A stretch of 64,000 nucleotides of DNA from NCBI GenBank assembly GCA_958298945.1, contig OY282608.1:77486806-77550805 (forward strand), written 5' to 3'. Of this stretch, positions 35,001 to 46,548 are shown in pieces. Position 1 is the stretch's first letter. The number at the start of each line of letters is the position of its first letter. This stretch comes from Atherix ibis. Lineage: Eukaryota; Arthropoda; Insecta; Diptera; Athericidae. The translations under genes and the position numbers were made by a program. The notes under the pieces are model-generated. The model saw nothing but the letters and a program-made list of their open reading frames with translations. It had not been told where the DNA came from and searched no databases.

Positions 35001-35120
35001 GTTGGTTTGTTGGTTTGGTGGTTTGTTGGTTTGTTGGTTCCTTCGTTTGTTGTTTTTTTTGGTTTGTTGGTTTATTGGTTTGTTGGTTTTTTGGTTTGTT
35101 GTTTTGTTGGTTTGTTGGTT
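32050..35120 (+). repeat. HOR of about 3.08 kb, copy 1
   Basis: Copy 2 follows at offset 3071, rising to 3079 and 3095 (steps of one and two units). Landmarks in order are GGATTGTT near 32076, GGTATCATGG near 32199, GGTTCCTTGG near 32418, TTTATTTATTTGTGGG near 32898, a GTGTGTTTGTGTG and GTCCG box at 33357-33383, a GTACGCGTG box at 34313 and a second GTCCG box at 34561. It ends near 35120, where the GGATTGTT marker appears again. Confidence 0.9.
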
Positions 35121-38100
35121 TGTTTGTTTGTTGGTTTGTTCGTTTGTTGGATTGTTGGTTTGTTGGTTTGTTGGTTTGTTGGTTTGTTGGTTTGTTGGTT
35201 TGTTGATTTGTTGTTTTGTTGGTTTGTTTGTTTGTTGGTTTGTTGGTTTGTTTGTTTTTTGGCTTGTTGGTATCATGGCTTGTTGGCTTGTTGGTCTGTT
35301 AGTTTGTTTGTTTGTTGGTTTGTTGGTTTGTTGGTTTATTTGTTTGTTGGTTTGTTGGTTTTTGTTGGTTAGTTGGTTTGTTTGTTTGTTTGTTTGTTGG
35401 TTTGTTGGTTTGTTAGTTTGTTGGTTTGTTGGTTTGTTTGTTTGTTGGCTTGTTGGTTTGTTGGCTTGTTGGTTTGTTGGCATGTTGGTTCCTTGGTTTG
35501 TTGGTTTGTTGGTTTGTTGGTTTGTTGGTTTCTTTGTTTGTTGGTTTGTTGGTTTGTTGGTTTGTTGGTTTGTTGGTTTGTTGGTTTGTTGGTTTGATGG
35601 TTTGTTGTTTTTTTGGTTTGTTGGTTTGTTGGTTTTTTGGTTTGTTGGCTTGTTTGTTTGTTGGTTTGTTGTTTTGTTGGTTTGTTGGTTTGTTGGTTTG
35701 TTGGTTTGTTGGTTTGTTGGTTTGTTGGTTTGTTGGGTTGTTGGTTTATTTGTTTGTTGGTTTGTTGATTTGTTGGTTTGTTGGTTTGTTGGTTTGTTGG
35801 CTTGTTTGTTAGTTGGTTTGTTCGTTTGTTGGCTTGTTGGTTTGTTGGCTTGTTAGCTTGTTGGCTTGTTGGTTTGTTGGTTTGTTGGTTTGTTGGTTTG
35901 TTCGTTTGTTTGTTTGTTGGCTTGTTGGCTTGTTGATTTGTTGGTTTGTTGGTTTGTTGATTTGTTGGTTTATTTATTTGTGGGTTGTTGGCTTGTTGGT
36001 TTGTTGGCTTGTTGGGTTGTTGGTTTGTTGGTTTCTTTGTTTGTTGGTTTGTTCGTTTGTTGGCTTGTTGGTTTGTTAGTTTGTTGGGTTGTTGTTTTGT
36101 TGGTTTGTTGGTTTGTTGGTTTGTTGGTTTGTTGGTTTGTTGGTTTGTTGGTTTGTTGGTTTGTTGGTTTGTTGGTTTTTGGTTTGTTGGTTTGTTCGTT
36201 TGTTCGTTTGTTGGTTTGTTGGTTTGTTGGTTTGTTGGTTTGCTGGTTTGTTGGTTTGTTGGTTTGTTGGTTTGTTGGTTTGTTAGTTTGTTGGTTTGTT
36301 GGTTTGTTGGTTTATTTGTTTGTTGGTTTGTTGGTTTGTTGATTTGTTCGTTTGTTTGTTTGTTGGTTTGTTGGTTTGTTGGTTTGTTGGTTTGTTGGTT
36401 TGTTCGTTTGTTGGTTTGTTGGTTTGTTGGTTTGTTTGTGTGTTTGTGTGTTGGTTTGTCCGTTTGTTGGGTTGTCGGTTTTTTGGCTTGTTGCCTTGTT
36501 GGCTTGTTGGTTTGGTGGTTTGTTGGTTTGTTGGTTTGTTGGTTTGTTGGTTTGTTGGCTTGTTGGCTTGTTGGTTTGTTGGTTTGTTGGTTTGTTGGTT
36601 TGTTGGTTTGTTGGTTTATTTGTTTGTTGGTTTGTTGGCTTGTTGGTTTGTTGGATTGTTGGCTTGTTGGTTTGTTGGTTTGTTTGTTTGTTGGTTTGTT
36701 CGTTTGTTGGCTTATTGTTTGTTGGCTTGTTGGCTTGTTGGCATGTTGGTATGTTGGTATGTTGGTTTGTTGGTTTGTTGGTTTGTTGATTTGTTGGTTT
36801 GTTGGTTTGTTGGTTTGTTGGTTTGTTGTTTTGTTGGTTTGTTGGTTTGTTGGTTTGTTGGTTTGTTGGTTTGTTGGTTTTTTGGTTTGTTGGCTTATTG
36901 GTTTGTTGGTTTGTTGGTTTGTTGGTTTGTTCGTTCCTTTGTTTGTTGGTTTTTTTGGTTTGTTGGTTTGTTAGTTTGTTGGTTTGTTGGTTTGTTGGTT
37001 TTTTGGTTTGTTGGTTTGTTGGTTTGTTGGTTTGTTGGTTTGTTGGTTTTTTGGTTTGTTGGCTTGTGGGTTTGTTGGTTTTTTGGGTTGTTGGCTTGTT
37101 GGTTTGTTGGCTTGTTGGCTTGTTGGTTTGTTGGTTTGTTGGTTTGTTGGTTTGTTGGTTTGTTGTTTTGTTGGTTTGTTGGTTTGTTGGTTTGTTGGTT
37201 TGTTGGCTTGTTGGTTTGTTGGCTTGTTGGCTTGTTGGCTTATTGGTTGTTGGTTTGTTTGTTTGTTGGTTTGTTCGTTTGTTGGCTTGTTGGTTTGTTC
37301 GTTTGTTGGCTTGTTGGTTTGTTGGCTTGTTGGTATGCTGGTTTCTTGGTTTGTTGGTTTGTTGGTTTGTTGGTTTGTTGGTTTGTTGGTTTGTTGGTTT
37401 TTGGTTTGTACGCGTGTTTGTTTGTTGGTTTGTTCGTTTGTTCGTTTGTTGGCTTGTTGGTTTGTTGGTTTGTTGGTTTGTTGGTTTATTGGTTTGTTGG
37501 TTTGTTGGTTTTTTGGTTTATTTTTTTGTTGGTTTGTTGGTTTGTTGATTTGTTGGTTTGTTTGTTTGTTGGTTTGTTGGTTTGTTGGTTTGTTGGTTTG
37601 TTGGTTTGTTGGTTTGTTGGTTTGTTGGTTTGTTGGTTTGTTTGTGTGTTGGTTTGTCCGTTTGTTGGCTTGTTTGTTTGTTGGCTTGTTGCCTTGTTGG
37701 CTTGTTGGCTTGTTGGTTTGTTGGTTTGTTGGTTTGTTGGTTTGTTGGTTTGTTGGTTTGTTGGTTTGTTGGTTTGTTGGCTTGTTGGCTTGTTAGTTTG
37801 TTGGTTTGTTGTTTTCTTGGTTTGTTGGTTTATTTGTTTGTTGGTTTGTTGGGTTGTTGGTTTGTTGGCTTGTTGGCTTGTTGGTTTGTTGGTTTGTTTG
37901 TTTGTTGGTTTGTTAGTTTGTTGGCTTATTGGTTTGTTGGCTTGTTGGCTTGTTGGCATGTTGGTTTGTTGGTTTGTTGGTTTGTTGGTTTGTTGGTTTG
38001 TTGGTTTGTTGGTTCGTCGGTTTGTTGGTTTGTTGGTTTGTTGTTTTGTTGGTTTGTTGGTTTGTTGGTTTTTTGGTTTGTTGGCTTATTGGTTTGTTGG

Positions 38101-38170
38101 TTTGTTGGTTTGGTGGTTTGTTGGTTTGTTGGTTCCTTCGTTTGTTGTTTTTTTTGGTTTGTTGGTTTAT
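35121..38170 (+). repeat. HOR of about 3.08 kb, copy 2
   Basis: This is the second copy of 32050-35120 and is near-identical to it. The GTACGCGTG box lies at 37408 and the GTCCG boxes at 36458 and 37656. From about 37490 its right third is also the first copy of the 1.36 kb tandem pair. Confidence 0.9.
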
Positions 38171-38857
38171 TGGTTTGTTGGTTTTTTGGTTTGTTGGTTT
38201 GTTTGTTTGTTGGTTTGTTGGTTTGTTGGTTTGTTGGTTTGTTGGTATGTTGGTTTGTTGGTTTGTTGGTTTGTCCGTTTGTTGGTTTTTTGGTTTGTTG
38301 GTTTGTTGGTTTTTTGGTTTGTTGGCTTGTTGGTTTGTTGGTTTTTTGGTTTGCTGGCTTGTTGGTTTGTTGGCTTGTTGGTTTGTTGGTTTGTTGGTTT
38401 GTTGGTTTGTTGGTTTGTTGGTTTGTTGGTTTGTTGGTTTGTTGGTTTGTTCGCTAGTTGGTTTGTTGGCTTGTTGGCTTGTTGGTTGTTGGTTTGTTGG
38501 TTTGTTGGTTTGTTGGTTTGTTGGTTTGTTGGTTTGTTGGTTTGTTGGTTTGTTGGTTTGTTGGTTTGTTGGTTTGTTGGTTTGTTGGTTTATTTGTTTG
38601 TTGGTTTGTTCGTTTGTTGGCTTGTTGGTTTGTTCGTTTGTTGGCTTGTTGGTTTGTTGGCTTGTTGGCATGTTGGTTTCTTGGTTTCTTGGTTTGTTGG
38701 TTTGTTGGTTTGTTTGTTTGTTGGTTTGTTGGTTTGTTGGTTTGTTGGTTTGTTGGTTTGTTGGTTTGTTGGTTTGTTGGTTTATTTGTTTGTTCGTTTG
38801 TTGGCTTGTTGGTTTGTTGGCTTGTTGGTTTGTTGGTTTGTTGGTTTATTGGTTTGT
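37490..38857 (+). repeat. HOR of 1.36 kb, copy 1 (overlaps the 3.08 kb HOR)
   Basis: The GTCCG box at 37656 recurs at 39024 (offset 1368). Offsets are 1368 for most of the unit and 1352 in places (two units). The unit includes GTTTTCTTGG near 37810, GGTTCCTT near 38138, a separate GTCCGTTTGTTGG segment near 38275 and a CGCTAGTT unit near 38451. Confidence 0.88.
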
Positions 38858-40200
38858 TGGTTTGTTGGTTTTTTGCTTTATTTTTTTGTTGGTTTGTTGG
38901 TTTGTTGATTTGTTGGTTTGTTTGTTTGTTGGTTTGCTGGTTTGTTGGTTTGTTGGTTTGTTGGTTTGTTGGTTTGTTGGTTTGTTGGTTTGTTGGTTTG
39001 TTGGTTTGTTTGTGTGTTGGTTTGTCCGTTTGTTGGCTTGTTTGTTTGTTGGCTTGTTGCCTTGTTGGCTTGTTGGCTTGTTGGTTTGTTGGTTTGTTGG
39101 TTTGTTGGTTTGTTGGTTTGTTGGTTTGTTGGTTTGTTGGTTTGTTGGCTTGTTGGCTTGTTAGTTTGTTGGTTTGTTGTTTTCTTGGTTTGTTGGTTTA
39201 TTTGTTTGTTGGTTTGTTGGGTTGTTGGTTTGTTGGCTTGTTGGCTTGTTGGTTTGTTGGTTTGTTTGTTTGTTGGTTTGTTAGTTTGTTGGCTTATTGG
39301 TTTGTTGGCTTGTTGGCTTGTTGGCATGTTGGTTTGTTGGTTTGTTGGTTTGTTGGTTTGTTGGTTTGTTGGTTTGTTGGTTTGTCGGTTTGTTGGTTTG
39401 TTGGTTTGTTGTTTTGTTGGTTTGTTGGTTTGTTGGTTTTTTGGTTTGTTGGCTTATTGGTTTGTTGGTTTGTTGGTTTGGTGGTTTGTTGGTTTGTTGG
39501 TTCCTTCGTTTGTTGTTTTTTTTGGTTTGTTGGTTTTTTGGTTTGTTGGTTTGTTTGTTTGTTGGTTTGTTGGTTTGTTGGTTTGTTGGTTTGTTGGTAT
39601 GTTGGTTTGTTGGTTTGTTGGTTTGTCCGTTTGTTGGTTTTTTGGTTTGTTGGTTTGTTGGTTTTTTGGTTTGTTGGCTTGTTGGTTTGTTGGTTTTTTG
39701 GTTTGCTGGCTTGTTGGTTTGTTGGCTTGTTGGTTTGTTGGTTTGTTGGTTTGTTGGTTTGTTGGTTTGTTGGTTTGTTGGTTTGTTGGTTTGTTGGTTT
39801 GTTGGTTTGTTGGTTTGTTCGCTAGTTGGTTTGTTGGCTTGTTGGCTTGTTGGTTGTTGGTTTGTTGGTTTGTTGGTTTGTTGGTTTGTTGGTTTGTTGG
39901 TTTGTTGGTTTGTTGGTTTGTTGGTTTGTTGGTTTGTTGGTTTATTTGTTTGTTGGTTTGTTCGTTTGTTGGCTTGTTGGTTTGTTCGTTTGTTGGCTTG
40001 TTGGTTTGTTGGCTTGTTGGCATGTTGGTTTCTTGGTTTCTTGGTTTGTTGGTTTGTTGGTTTGTTTGTTTGTTGGTTTGTTGGTTTGTTGGTTTGTTGG
40101 TTTGTTGGTTTGTTGGTTTGTTGGTTTGTTGGTTTGTTGGTTTATTTGTTTGTTCGTTTGTTGGCTTGTTGGTTTGTTGGCTTGTTGGTTTGTTGGTTTG
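38858..40200 (+). repeat. HOR of 1.36 kb, copy 2
   Basis: This is a tandem copy of the preceding unit with the same marker order. Equivalent segments return, with changed flanks, at 42.5-43.85, 45.0-46.25 and 46.5-47.65 kb, so this is the most frequently reused block in the window. Confidence 0.88.
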
Positions 40201-41389
40201 TTGGTTCGTTAGTTTTTTTGTTTGTTCGTTTGTTCGTTTGTTGGTTTTTTGGTTTATTGGCTTGTTGACTTGTTGGTTTGTTGGTCTGTTGGCTTGTTGG
40301 TTTGTTGGTTTGTTGGTTTGTTGGTTTGTTGGTATGTTGGTTTGCTGGTTTGTTTGTTTTTGGTTTGTTCGTTTGTTGGCTTGTTGGTTTATTGGTTTGT
40401 TGGTTTGTTGGTTTGTTGGTTTGTTCGTTTGTTGTTTTGTTGGTTTGCTTGTTTGTTGGTTTGTTGGTTTGTTTGTTTTTTAGCTTGTTGGTTTGTTGGA
40501 TTGTTGGCTTATTGGCCTGTTAGTTTGTTTGTTTGTTGGTTTGTTGGTTTGTTGGTATATTTGTTTGTTGGTTTGTTGGTTTTTGTTGGTTTGTTGGTTT
40601 GTTTGTTTGTTGGTTTATTGGTTTGTTAGTTTGTTGGTTTGTTGTTGTTTGTTGGTTTGTTGGTTTGTTAGTTTGTTGGTTTGTTGGTTTGTTTGTTTGT
40701 TGGGTTTTTCGTTTGTTGGCTTGTTGGTTTGTTGGCTTGTTGGCTTGTTGGCATGTAGGTTTCTTGGTTTGTTTGTTTGGTGTTTTGTTGGTTTGTTGGT
40801 TTCTTAATTTGTTAGTTTGTTGGTTTGTTGGTTTGTTGGTTTGTTGGTTTGTTGGTTTGTTAGTTTGTTGGTTTAATTGTTTGTTGGTTTGTTGGTTTTT
40901 GTTGGTATGTTGGTTTGTTGGTTTGTTGGTCTGTTGGTTTGTTGGTTTGTTGGTTTGTTGTTTTGTTGGTTTGTTGGTTTGTGGGTTTTTTGGTGTGTTG
41001 GCTTGTTGGTTTGTTGGTTAGTTGATTTGTTGGTTTGTTCGTTTGTTGGCTTGTTGGTTTGTTGGTTTTTTGGTTTGCTGGCTTGTTGGTTTGTTGGCTT
41101 GTTGGTTTGTTGGTTTGTTGGTTTGTTGGTTTGTTGGTTTGTTGGTTTGTTGGTTTGTTGGTTTGTTGGTTTGTTGGCTAGTTGGTTTGTTGGCTTGTTG
41201 GCTTGTTGGTTTGTTGGCTTGTTGGCTTGTTGGCATGTAGGTTTCTTGGTTTGTTTGTTTGGTGTTTTGTTGGTTTGTTGGTTTCTTGGTTTGTTAGTTT
41301 GTTGGTTTGTTGGTTTGTTGGTTTGTTGGTTTGTTGGTTTGTTGGTTAAATTGTTTGTTGGTTTGTTGGTTTTTGTTGGTTTGTTGGTT
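40201..41389 (+). repeat. Block shared with 47.7-49.3 kb
   Basis: This block carries markers otherwise found in the right-hand quarter of the array: TTTTTAGCTTG near 40478, GGTATATTTG near 40552, TTGTTGTTTGTTGG near 40642, TGGGTTTTTCG near 40700, TTTAATTGTTTG near 40872 and GTTAAATTG near 41344. The same series recurs from 47736 to about 49275. Offsets change from 7514 to 7867 as extra units accumulate in the right-hand copy. Confidence 0.85.
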
Positions 41390-43890
41390 TGTTGGTTTGT
41401 TGGTTAGTTGATTTGTTGGTTTGTTCGTTTGTTGGCTTGTTGGTTTGTTGGCTTGTTGGTTTGCCGGTTTGTTGGTTTGTTGGCTTGTTGGTTTGTTGGT
41501 TTGTTGGCTTGTTGGTTTGCTGGTTTGTTTGTTTGTTGGTTTGTTGGCTTGTTGGTTTGTTGGTTTGTTGGTTTGTTGGTTTGTTGATTTGTTGGTTTGT
41601 TCGTTTGTTGGCTTGTTGGTTTGTTGGCTTGTTGGTTTGCTGGTTTGTTGGTTTGTTGGCTTGTTGGTTTGTTGGTTTGTTGGTTTGTTGGTTTGTTGGT
41701 TTGTTCGTTTGTTCGTTTGTTGGCTTGTTGGCTTGTTGGTTTGTTGATTTGTTGGCTTGTTGGTTTGTTGGTTTGTTGGTTTGTTGGTTTGTTGGTTTGT
41801 TGTTTTTTTGGTTTGTTGGCTTGTTGGTTTGTTGGTTTGTTGGTTTGTTGGTTTGTTGGTTTGCTGGTTTGTTCGCTTGTTCGTTTGTTGGCTTGTTGGT
41901 TTGTTGGCTTGTGGGTTTGTTTGTTTGTTGGTTTTTTGGTTTGTTGGTTTGTTGGTTTGTTGGCTTGATGGTTTGTTGGTTTGTTGGTTTCTTGGTATGT
42001 TGGTTTGTTGGCTTGTTGGTTTGTTGGTTTGTTCGTTTGTTGGCTTGTTGGTTTGTTGGCTTGTTGGCTTGTTGGTTTGTTGGTTTGTTGGCTAGTTGGT
42101 TTGTTGGTTTGTTGGTTTGTTGGTTAGTTGGTTTGTTGGTTTGTTGGTTTGTTCGTTTGTTGGTTTTTTGGTTTGTTGGCTTTTTGGTTGGTTGGTTTGT
42201 TGGTTTGTTGGTTTGTTGGTTTGTTGGTTTGTTGGTTTTTTGGTTTGTTGGTTTGTTCGTTTGTTGGCTTGTTGGCTTGTTGGTTTTTGGCTTGTTGGTT
42301 TGTTGGTTTGTTGGTTTGTTTGTTTGTTGGGTTGTTGGCTTGTTGGTTTGTTGGTTTGTTGGTTTGTTGGTTTCTTGGTTTGTTAGTTTGTTTGTTTGTT
42401 GGTTTGTTGTTTTGTTGGTTTGTTCGTTTGTTGGCTTGTTGGTTTGTTGGTTTGTTGGTTTGTTTGTTGTTGGGTTGTTGGCTTGTTGGTTTGTTGGTTT
42501 GTTAGTTTGTTGGTTTCTTGGTTTGTTAGTTTGTTTGTTTGTTGGTTTGTTGTTTTGTTGGTTTGTTTGTTTGTTGGTTTGTTGGTTTGTTGGTTTGTTG
42601 GCTTGTTGGTTTGTTGGTTTGTTTGTGTGTTGGTTTGTCCGTTTGTTGGCTTGTTTGTTTGTTGGCTTGTTGCCTTGTTGGCTTGTTGGCTTGTTGGTTT
42701 GTTGGTTTGTTGGTTTGTTGGTTTGTTGGTTTGTTGGTTTGTTGGTTTGTTGGTTTCTTGGTTTGTTGGCTTGTTGGCTTGTTAGTTTGTTGGTTTGTTG
42801 TTTTCTTGGTTTGTTGGTTTATTTGTTTGTTGGTTTGTTGGGTTGTTGGTTTGTTGGCTTGTTGGCTTGTTGGTTTGTTGGTTTGTTTCTTTATTGGTTT
42901 GTTAGTTTGTTGGCTTATTGGTTTGTTGGCTTGTTGGCTTGTTGGCATGTTGGTTTGTTGGTTTGTTGGTTTGTTGGTTTGTTGGTTTGTTGGTTTGTTG
43001 GTTTGTCGGTTTGTTGGTTTGTTGGTTTGTTGTTTTGTTGGTTTGTTGGTTTGTTGGTTTTTTGGTTTGTTGGCTTATTGGTTTGTTGGTTTGTTGGTTT
43101 GGTGGTTTGTTGGTTTGTTGGTTCCTTCGTTTGTTGTTTTTTCTGGTTTGTTGGTTTAGTGGTTTGTTGGTTTTTTGGTTTGTTGGTTTGTTGGTTTGTT
43201 TGTTTGTTGGTTTGTTGGTTTGTTGGTTTGTTGGTTTGTTGGTATGTTGGTTTGTTGGTTTGTTGGTTTGTCCGTTTGTTGGTTTTTTGGTTTGTTGGTT
43301 TGTTGGTTTTTTGGTTTGTTGGCTTGTTGGTTTGTTGGTTTTTTGGTTTGCTGGCTTGTTGGTTTGTTGGCTTGTTGGTTTGTTGGTTTGTTGGTTTGTT
43401 GGTTTGTTGGTTTGTTGGTTTGTTGGTTTGTTGGTTTGTTGGTTTGTTGGTTTGTTCGCTAGTTGGTTTGTTGGCTTGTTGGCTTGTTGGTTGTTGGTTT
43501 GTTGGTTTGTTGGTTTGTTGGTTTGTTGGTTTGTTGGTTTGTTGGTTTGTTGGTTTGTTGGTTTGTTGGTTTGTTGGTTTGTTGGTTTATTTGTTTGTTG
43601 GTTTGTTCGTTTGTTGGCTTGTTGGTTTGTTCGTTTGTTGGCTTTTTGGTTTGTTGGCTTGTTGGCATGTTGGTTTCTTGGTTTCTTAGTTTGTTGGTTT
43701 GTTGGTTTGTTTGTTTGTTGGTTTGTTGGTTTGTTGGTTTGTTGGTTTGTTGGTTTGTTGGTTTGTTGGTTTGTTAGTTTATTTGTTTGTTCGTTTGTTG
43801 GCTTGTTGGTTTGTTGGCTTGTTGGTTTGTTGGTTTGTTGGTTCGTTAGTTTTTTTGTTTGTTCGTTTGTTCGTTTGTTGGTTTGTTGGT
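41390..43890 (+). repeat. HOR of 2.5 kb, copy 1
   Basis: Copy 2 follows at offset 2502, then 2494 and 2478, all in one residue class modulo 8. Markers are GGTTTGCCGG near 41460, TTCGCTTGTTCG near 41870, GGCTTGTGGG near 41910, CTTTTTGGTTGGTTGG near 42180, TTGTTGTTGGGTTG near 42466, a GTCCG box at 42637 and GGTTCCTT at 43117. Confidence 0.9.
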
Positions 43891-46370
43891 TTGTTGGTTT
43901 GTTGGTTAGTTGATTTGTTGGTTTGTTCGTTTGTTGGCTTGTTGGTTTGTTGGCTTGTTGGTTTGCCGGTTTGTTGGTTTGTTGGCTTGTTGGTTTGTTG
44001 GTTTGTTGGCTTGTTGGTTTGCTGGTTTGTTTGTTTGTTGGTTTGTTGGCTTGTTGGTTTGTTGGTTTGTTGGTTTGTTGGTTTGTTGATTTGTTGGTTT
44101 GTTCGTTTGTTGGCTTGTTGGTTTGTTGGCTTGTTGGTTTGCTGGTTTGTTGGTTTGTTGGCTTGTTGGTTTGTTGGTTTGTTGGTTTGTTGGTTTGTTG
44201 GTTTGTTCGTTTGTTCGTTTGTTGGCTTGTTGGCTTGTTGGTTTGTTGATTTGTTGGCTTGTTGGTTTGTTGGTTTGTTGGTTTGTTGGTTTGTTGGTTT
44301 GTTGTTTTTTTGGTTTGTTGGCTTGTTGGTTTGTTGGTTTGTTGGTTTGTTGGTTTGTTGGTTTGCTGGTTTGTTCGCTTGTTCGTTTGTTGGCTTGTTG
44401 GTTTGTTGGCTTGTGGGTTTGTTTGTTTGTTGGTTTTTTGGTTTGTTGGTTTGTTGGTTTGTTGGCTTGATGGTTTGTTGGTTTGTTGGTTTCTTGGTAT
44501 GTTGGTTTGTTGGCTTGTTGGTTTGTTGGTTTGTTCGTTTGTTGGCTTGTTGGTTTGTTGGCTTGTTGGCTTGTTGGTTTGTTGGTTTGTTGGCTAGTTG
44601 GTTTGTTGGTTTGTTGGTTTGTTGGTTAGTTGGTTTGTTGGTTTGTTGGTTTGTTCGTTTGTTGGTTTTTTGGTTTGTTGGCTTTTTGGTTGGTTGGTTT
44701 GTTGGTTTGTTGGTTTGTTGGTTTGTTGGTTTGTTGGTTTTTTGGTTTGTTGGTTTGTTCGTTTGTTGGCTTGTTGGCTTGTTGGTTTTTGGCTTGTTGG
44801 TTTGTTGGTTTGTTGGTTTGTTTGTTTGTTGGGTTGTTGGCTTGTTGGTTTGTTGGTTTGTTGGTTTGTTGGTTTCTTGGTTTGTTAGTTTGTTTGTTTG
44901 TTGGTTTGTTGTTTTGTTGGTTTGTTCGTTTGTTGGCTTGTTGGTTTGTTGGTTTGTTGGTTTGTTTGTTGTTGGGTTGTTGGCTTGTTGGTTTGTTGGT
45001 TTGTTAGTTTGTTGGTTTCTTGGTTTGTTAGTTTGTTTGTTTGTTGGTTTGTTGTTTTGTTGGTTTGTTTGTTTGTTGGTTTGTTGGTTTGTTGGTTTGT
45101 TGGCTTGTTGGTTTGTTGGTTTGTTTGTGTGTTGGTTTGTCCGTTTGTTGGCTTGTTTGTTTGTTGGCTTGTTGCCTTGTTGGCTTGTTGGCTTGTTGGT
45201 TTGTTGGTTTGTTGGTTTGTTTGTTTGTTGGTTTGTTGGTTTGTTGGTTTGTTGGTTTGTTGGCTTGTTGGCTTGTTAGTTTGTTGGTTTGTTGTTTTCT
45301 TGGTTTGTTGGTTTATTTGTTTGTTGGTTTGTTGGGTTGTTGGTTTGTTGGCTTGTTGGCTTGTTGGTTTGTTGGTTTGTTTCTTTATTGGTTTGTTAGT
45401 TTGTTGGCTTATTGGTTTGTTGGCTTGTTGGCTTGTTGGCATGTTGGTTTGTTGGTTTGTTGGTTTGTTGGTTTGTTGGTTTGTTGGTTTGTTGGTTTGT
45501 CGGTTTGTTGGTTTGTTGGTTTGTTGTTTTGTTGGTTTGTTGGTTTGTTGGTTTTTTGGTTTGTTGGCTTATTGGTTTGTTGGTTTGTTGGTTTGGTGGT
45601 TTGTTGGTTTGTTGGTTCCTTCGTTTGTTGTTTTTTCTGGTTTGTTGGTTTATTGGTTTGTTGGTTTTTTGGTTTGTTGGTTTGTTTGTTTGTTGGTTTG
45701 TTGGTTTGTTGGTTTGTTGGTTTGTTGGTATGTTGGTTTGTTGGTTTGTTGGTTTGTCCGTTTGTTGGTTTTTTGGTTTGTTGGTTTGTTGGTTTTTTGG
45801 TTTGTTGGCTTGTTGGTTTGTTGGTTTTTTGGTTTGCTGGCTTGTTGGTTTGTTGGCTTGTTGGTTTGTTGGTTTGTTGGTTTGTTGGTTTGTTGGTTTG
45901 TTGGTTTGTTGGTTTGTTGGTTTGTTGGTTTGTTCGCTAGTTGGTTTGTTGGCTTGTTGGCTTGTTGGTTGTTGGTTTGTTGGTTTGTTGGTTTGTTGGT
46001 TTGTTGGTTTGTTGGTTTGTTGGTTTGTTGGTTTGTTGGTTTGTTGGTTTGTTGGTTTGTTGGTTTATTTGTTTGTTGGTTTGTTCGTTTGTTGGCTTGT
46101 TGGTTTGTTCGTTTGTTGGCTTGTTGGTTTGTTGGCTTGTTGGCATGTTGGTTTCTTGGTTTCTTAGTTTGTTGGTTTGTTGGTTTGTTTGTTTGTTGGT
46201 TTGTTGGTTTGTTGGTTTGTTGGTTTGTTGGTTTGTTGGTTTGTTGGTTTGTTAGTTTATTTGTTTGTTCGTTTGTTGGCTTGTTGGTTTGTTGGCTTGT
46301 TGGTTTGTTGGTTTGTTGGTTCGTTAGTTTTTTTGTTTGTTCGTTTGTTCGTTTGTTGGTTTTTTGGTTT
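43891..46370 (+). repeat. HOR of 2.5 kb, copy 2
   Basis: This is the second copy of 41390-43890, near-identical over about 1.2 kb at its left. It differs at about 43130-43160 and 45650, where copy 1 has GGTTTAGT and copy 2 has GGTTTATT. Its right half is also the first copy of the 1.4 kb pair. Confidence 0.9.
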
Positions 46371-46548
46371 ATTGGCTTGTTGACTTGTTGGTTTGTTGGT
46401 TTGTTGGCTTGTTGGTTTGTTGGTTTGTTGGTTTGTTGGTTTGCTGGTATGTTGGTTTGCTGGTTTGTTTGTTTTTGGTTTGTTCGTTTGTTGGCTTGTT
46501 GGTTTATTGGTTTGTTGGTTTGTTGGTTTGTTGGTTTGTTCGTTTGTT
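45150..46548 (+). repeat. HOR of 1.4 kb, copy 1 (overlaps the 2.5 kb HOR)
   Basis: Every marker between about 45165 and 46548 recurs 1399 bp further on with no change of offset that I could detect (for example 45412 to 46811, 46177 to 47576 and 46337 to 47736). A constant offset over about 1.4 kb indicates a very recent duplication. Confidence 0.9.

Larger units (their letters stand above)
10474..45143 (+). repeat. Marker box GTTTGTCCG in a TGTGTGTT context, sixteen copies
   Basis: The GTCCG starts are at 10474, 12198, 15451, 17191, 19302, 23219, 23467, 25384, 27496, 33379, 34561, 36458, 37656, 39024, 42637 and 45139. Each is preceded by GTTTGTGTGTTGG, and most are followed within about 30 bp by a GCCTTGTT unit (GTTGCC). 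No copy in this context appears before 10.4 kb or after 45.2 kb. Other GTCCG occurrences (for example about 38275 and 47157) sit in a different context. Confidence 0.88.

Noticed and set aside
36296..38908. Open frame of 870 codons on the plus strand, LVCWFVGL repeats, resembling a membrane protein
   Set aside because: The hydrophobic pattern is only the GGTTTGTT unit read three bases at a time. The same peptide appears in the other two frames at the same place. It is not a transmembrane gene.
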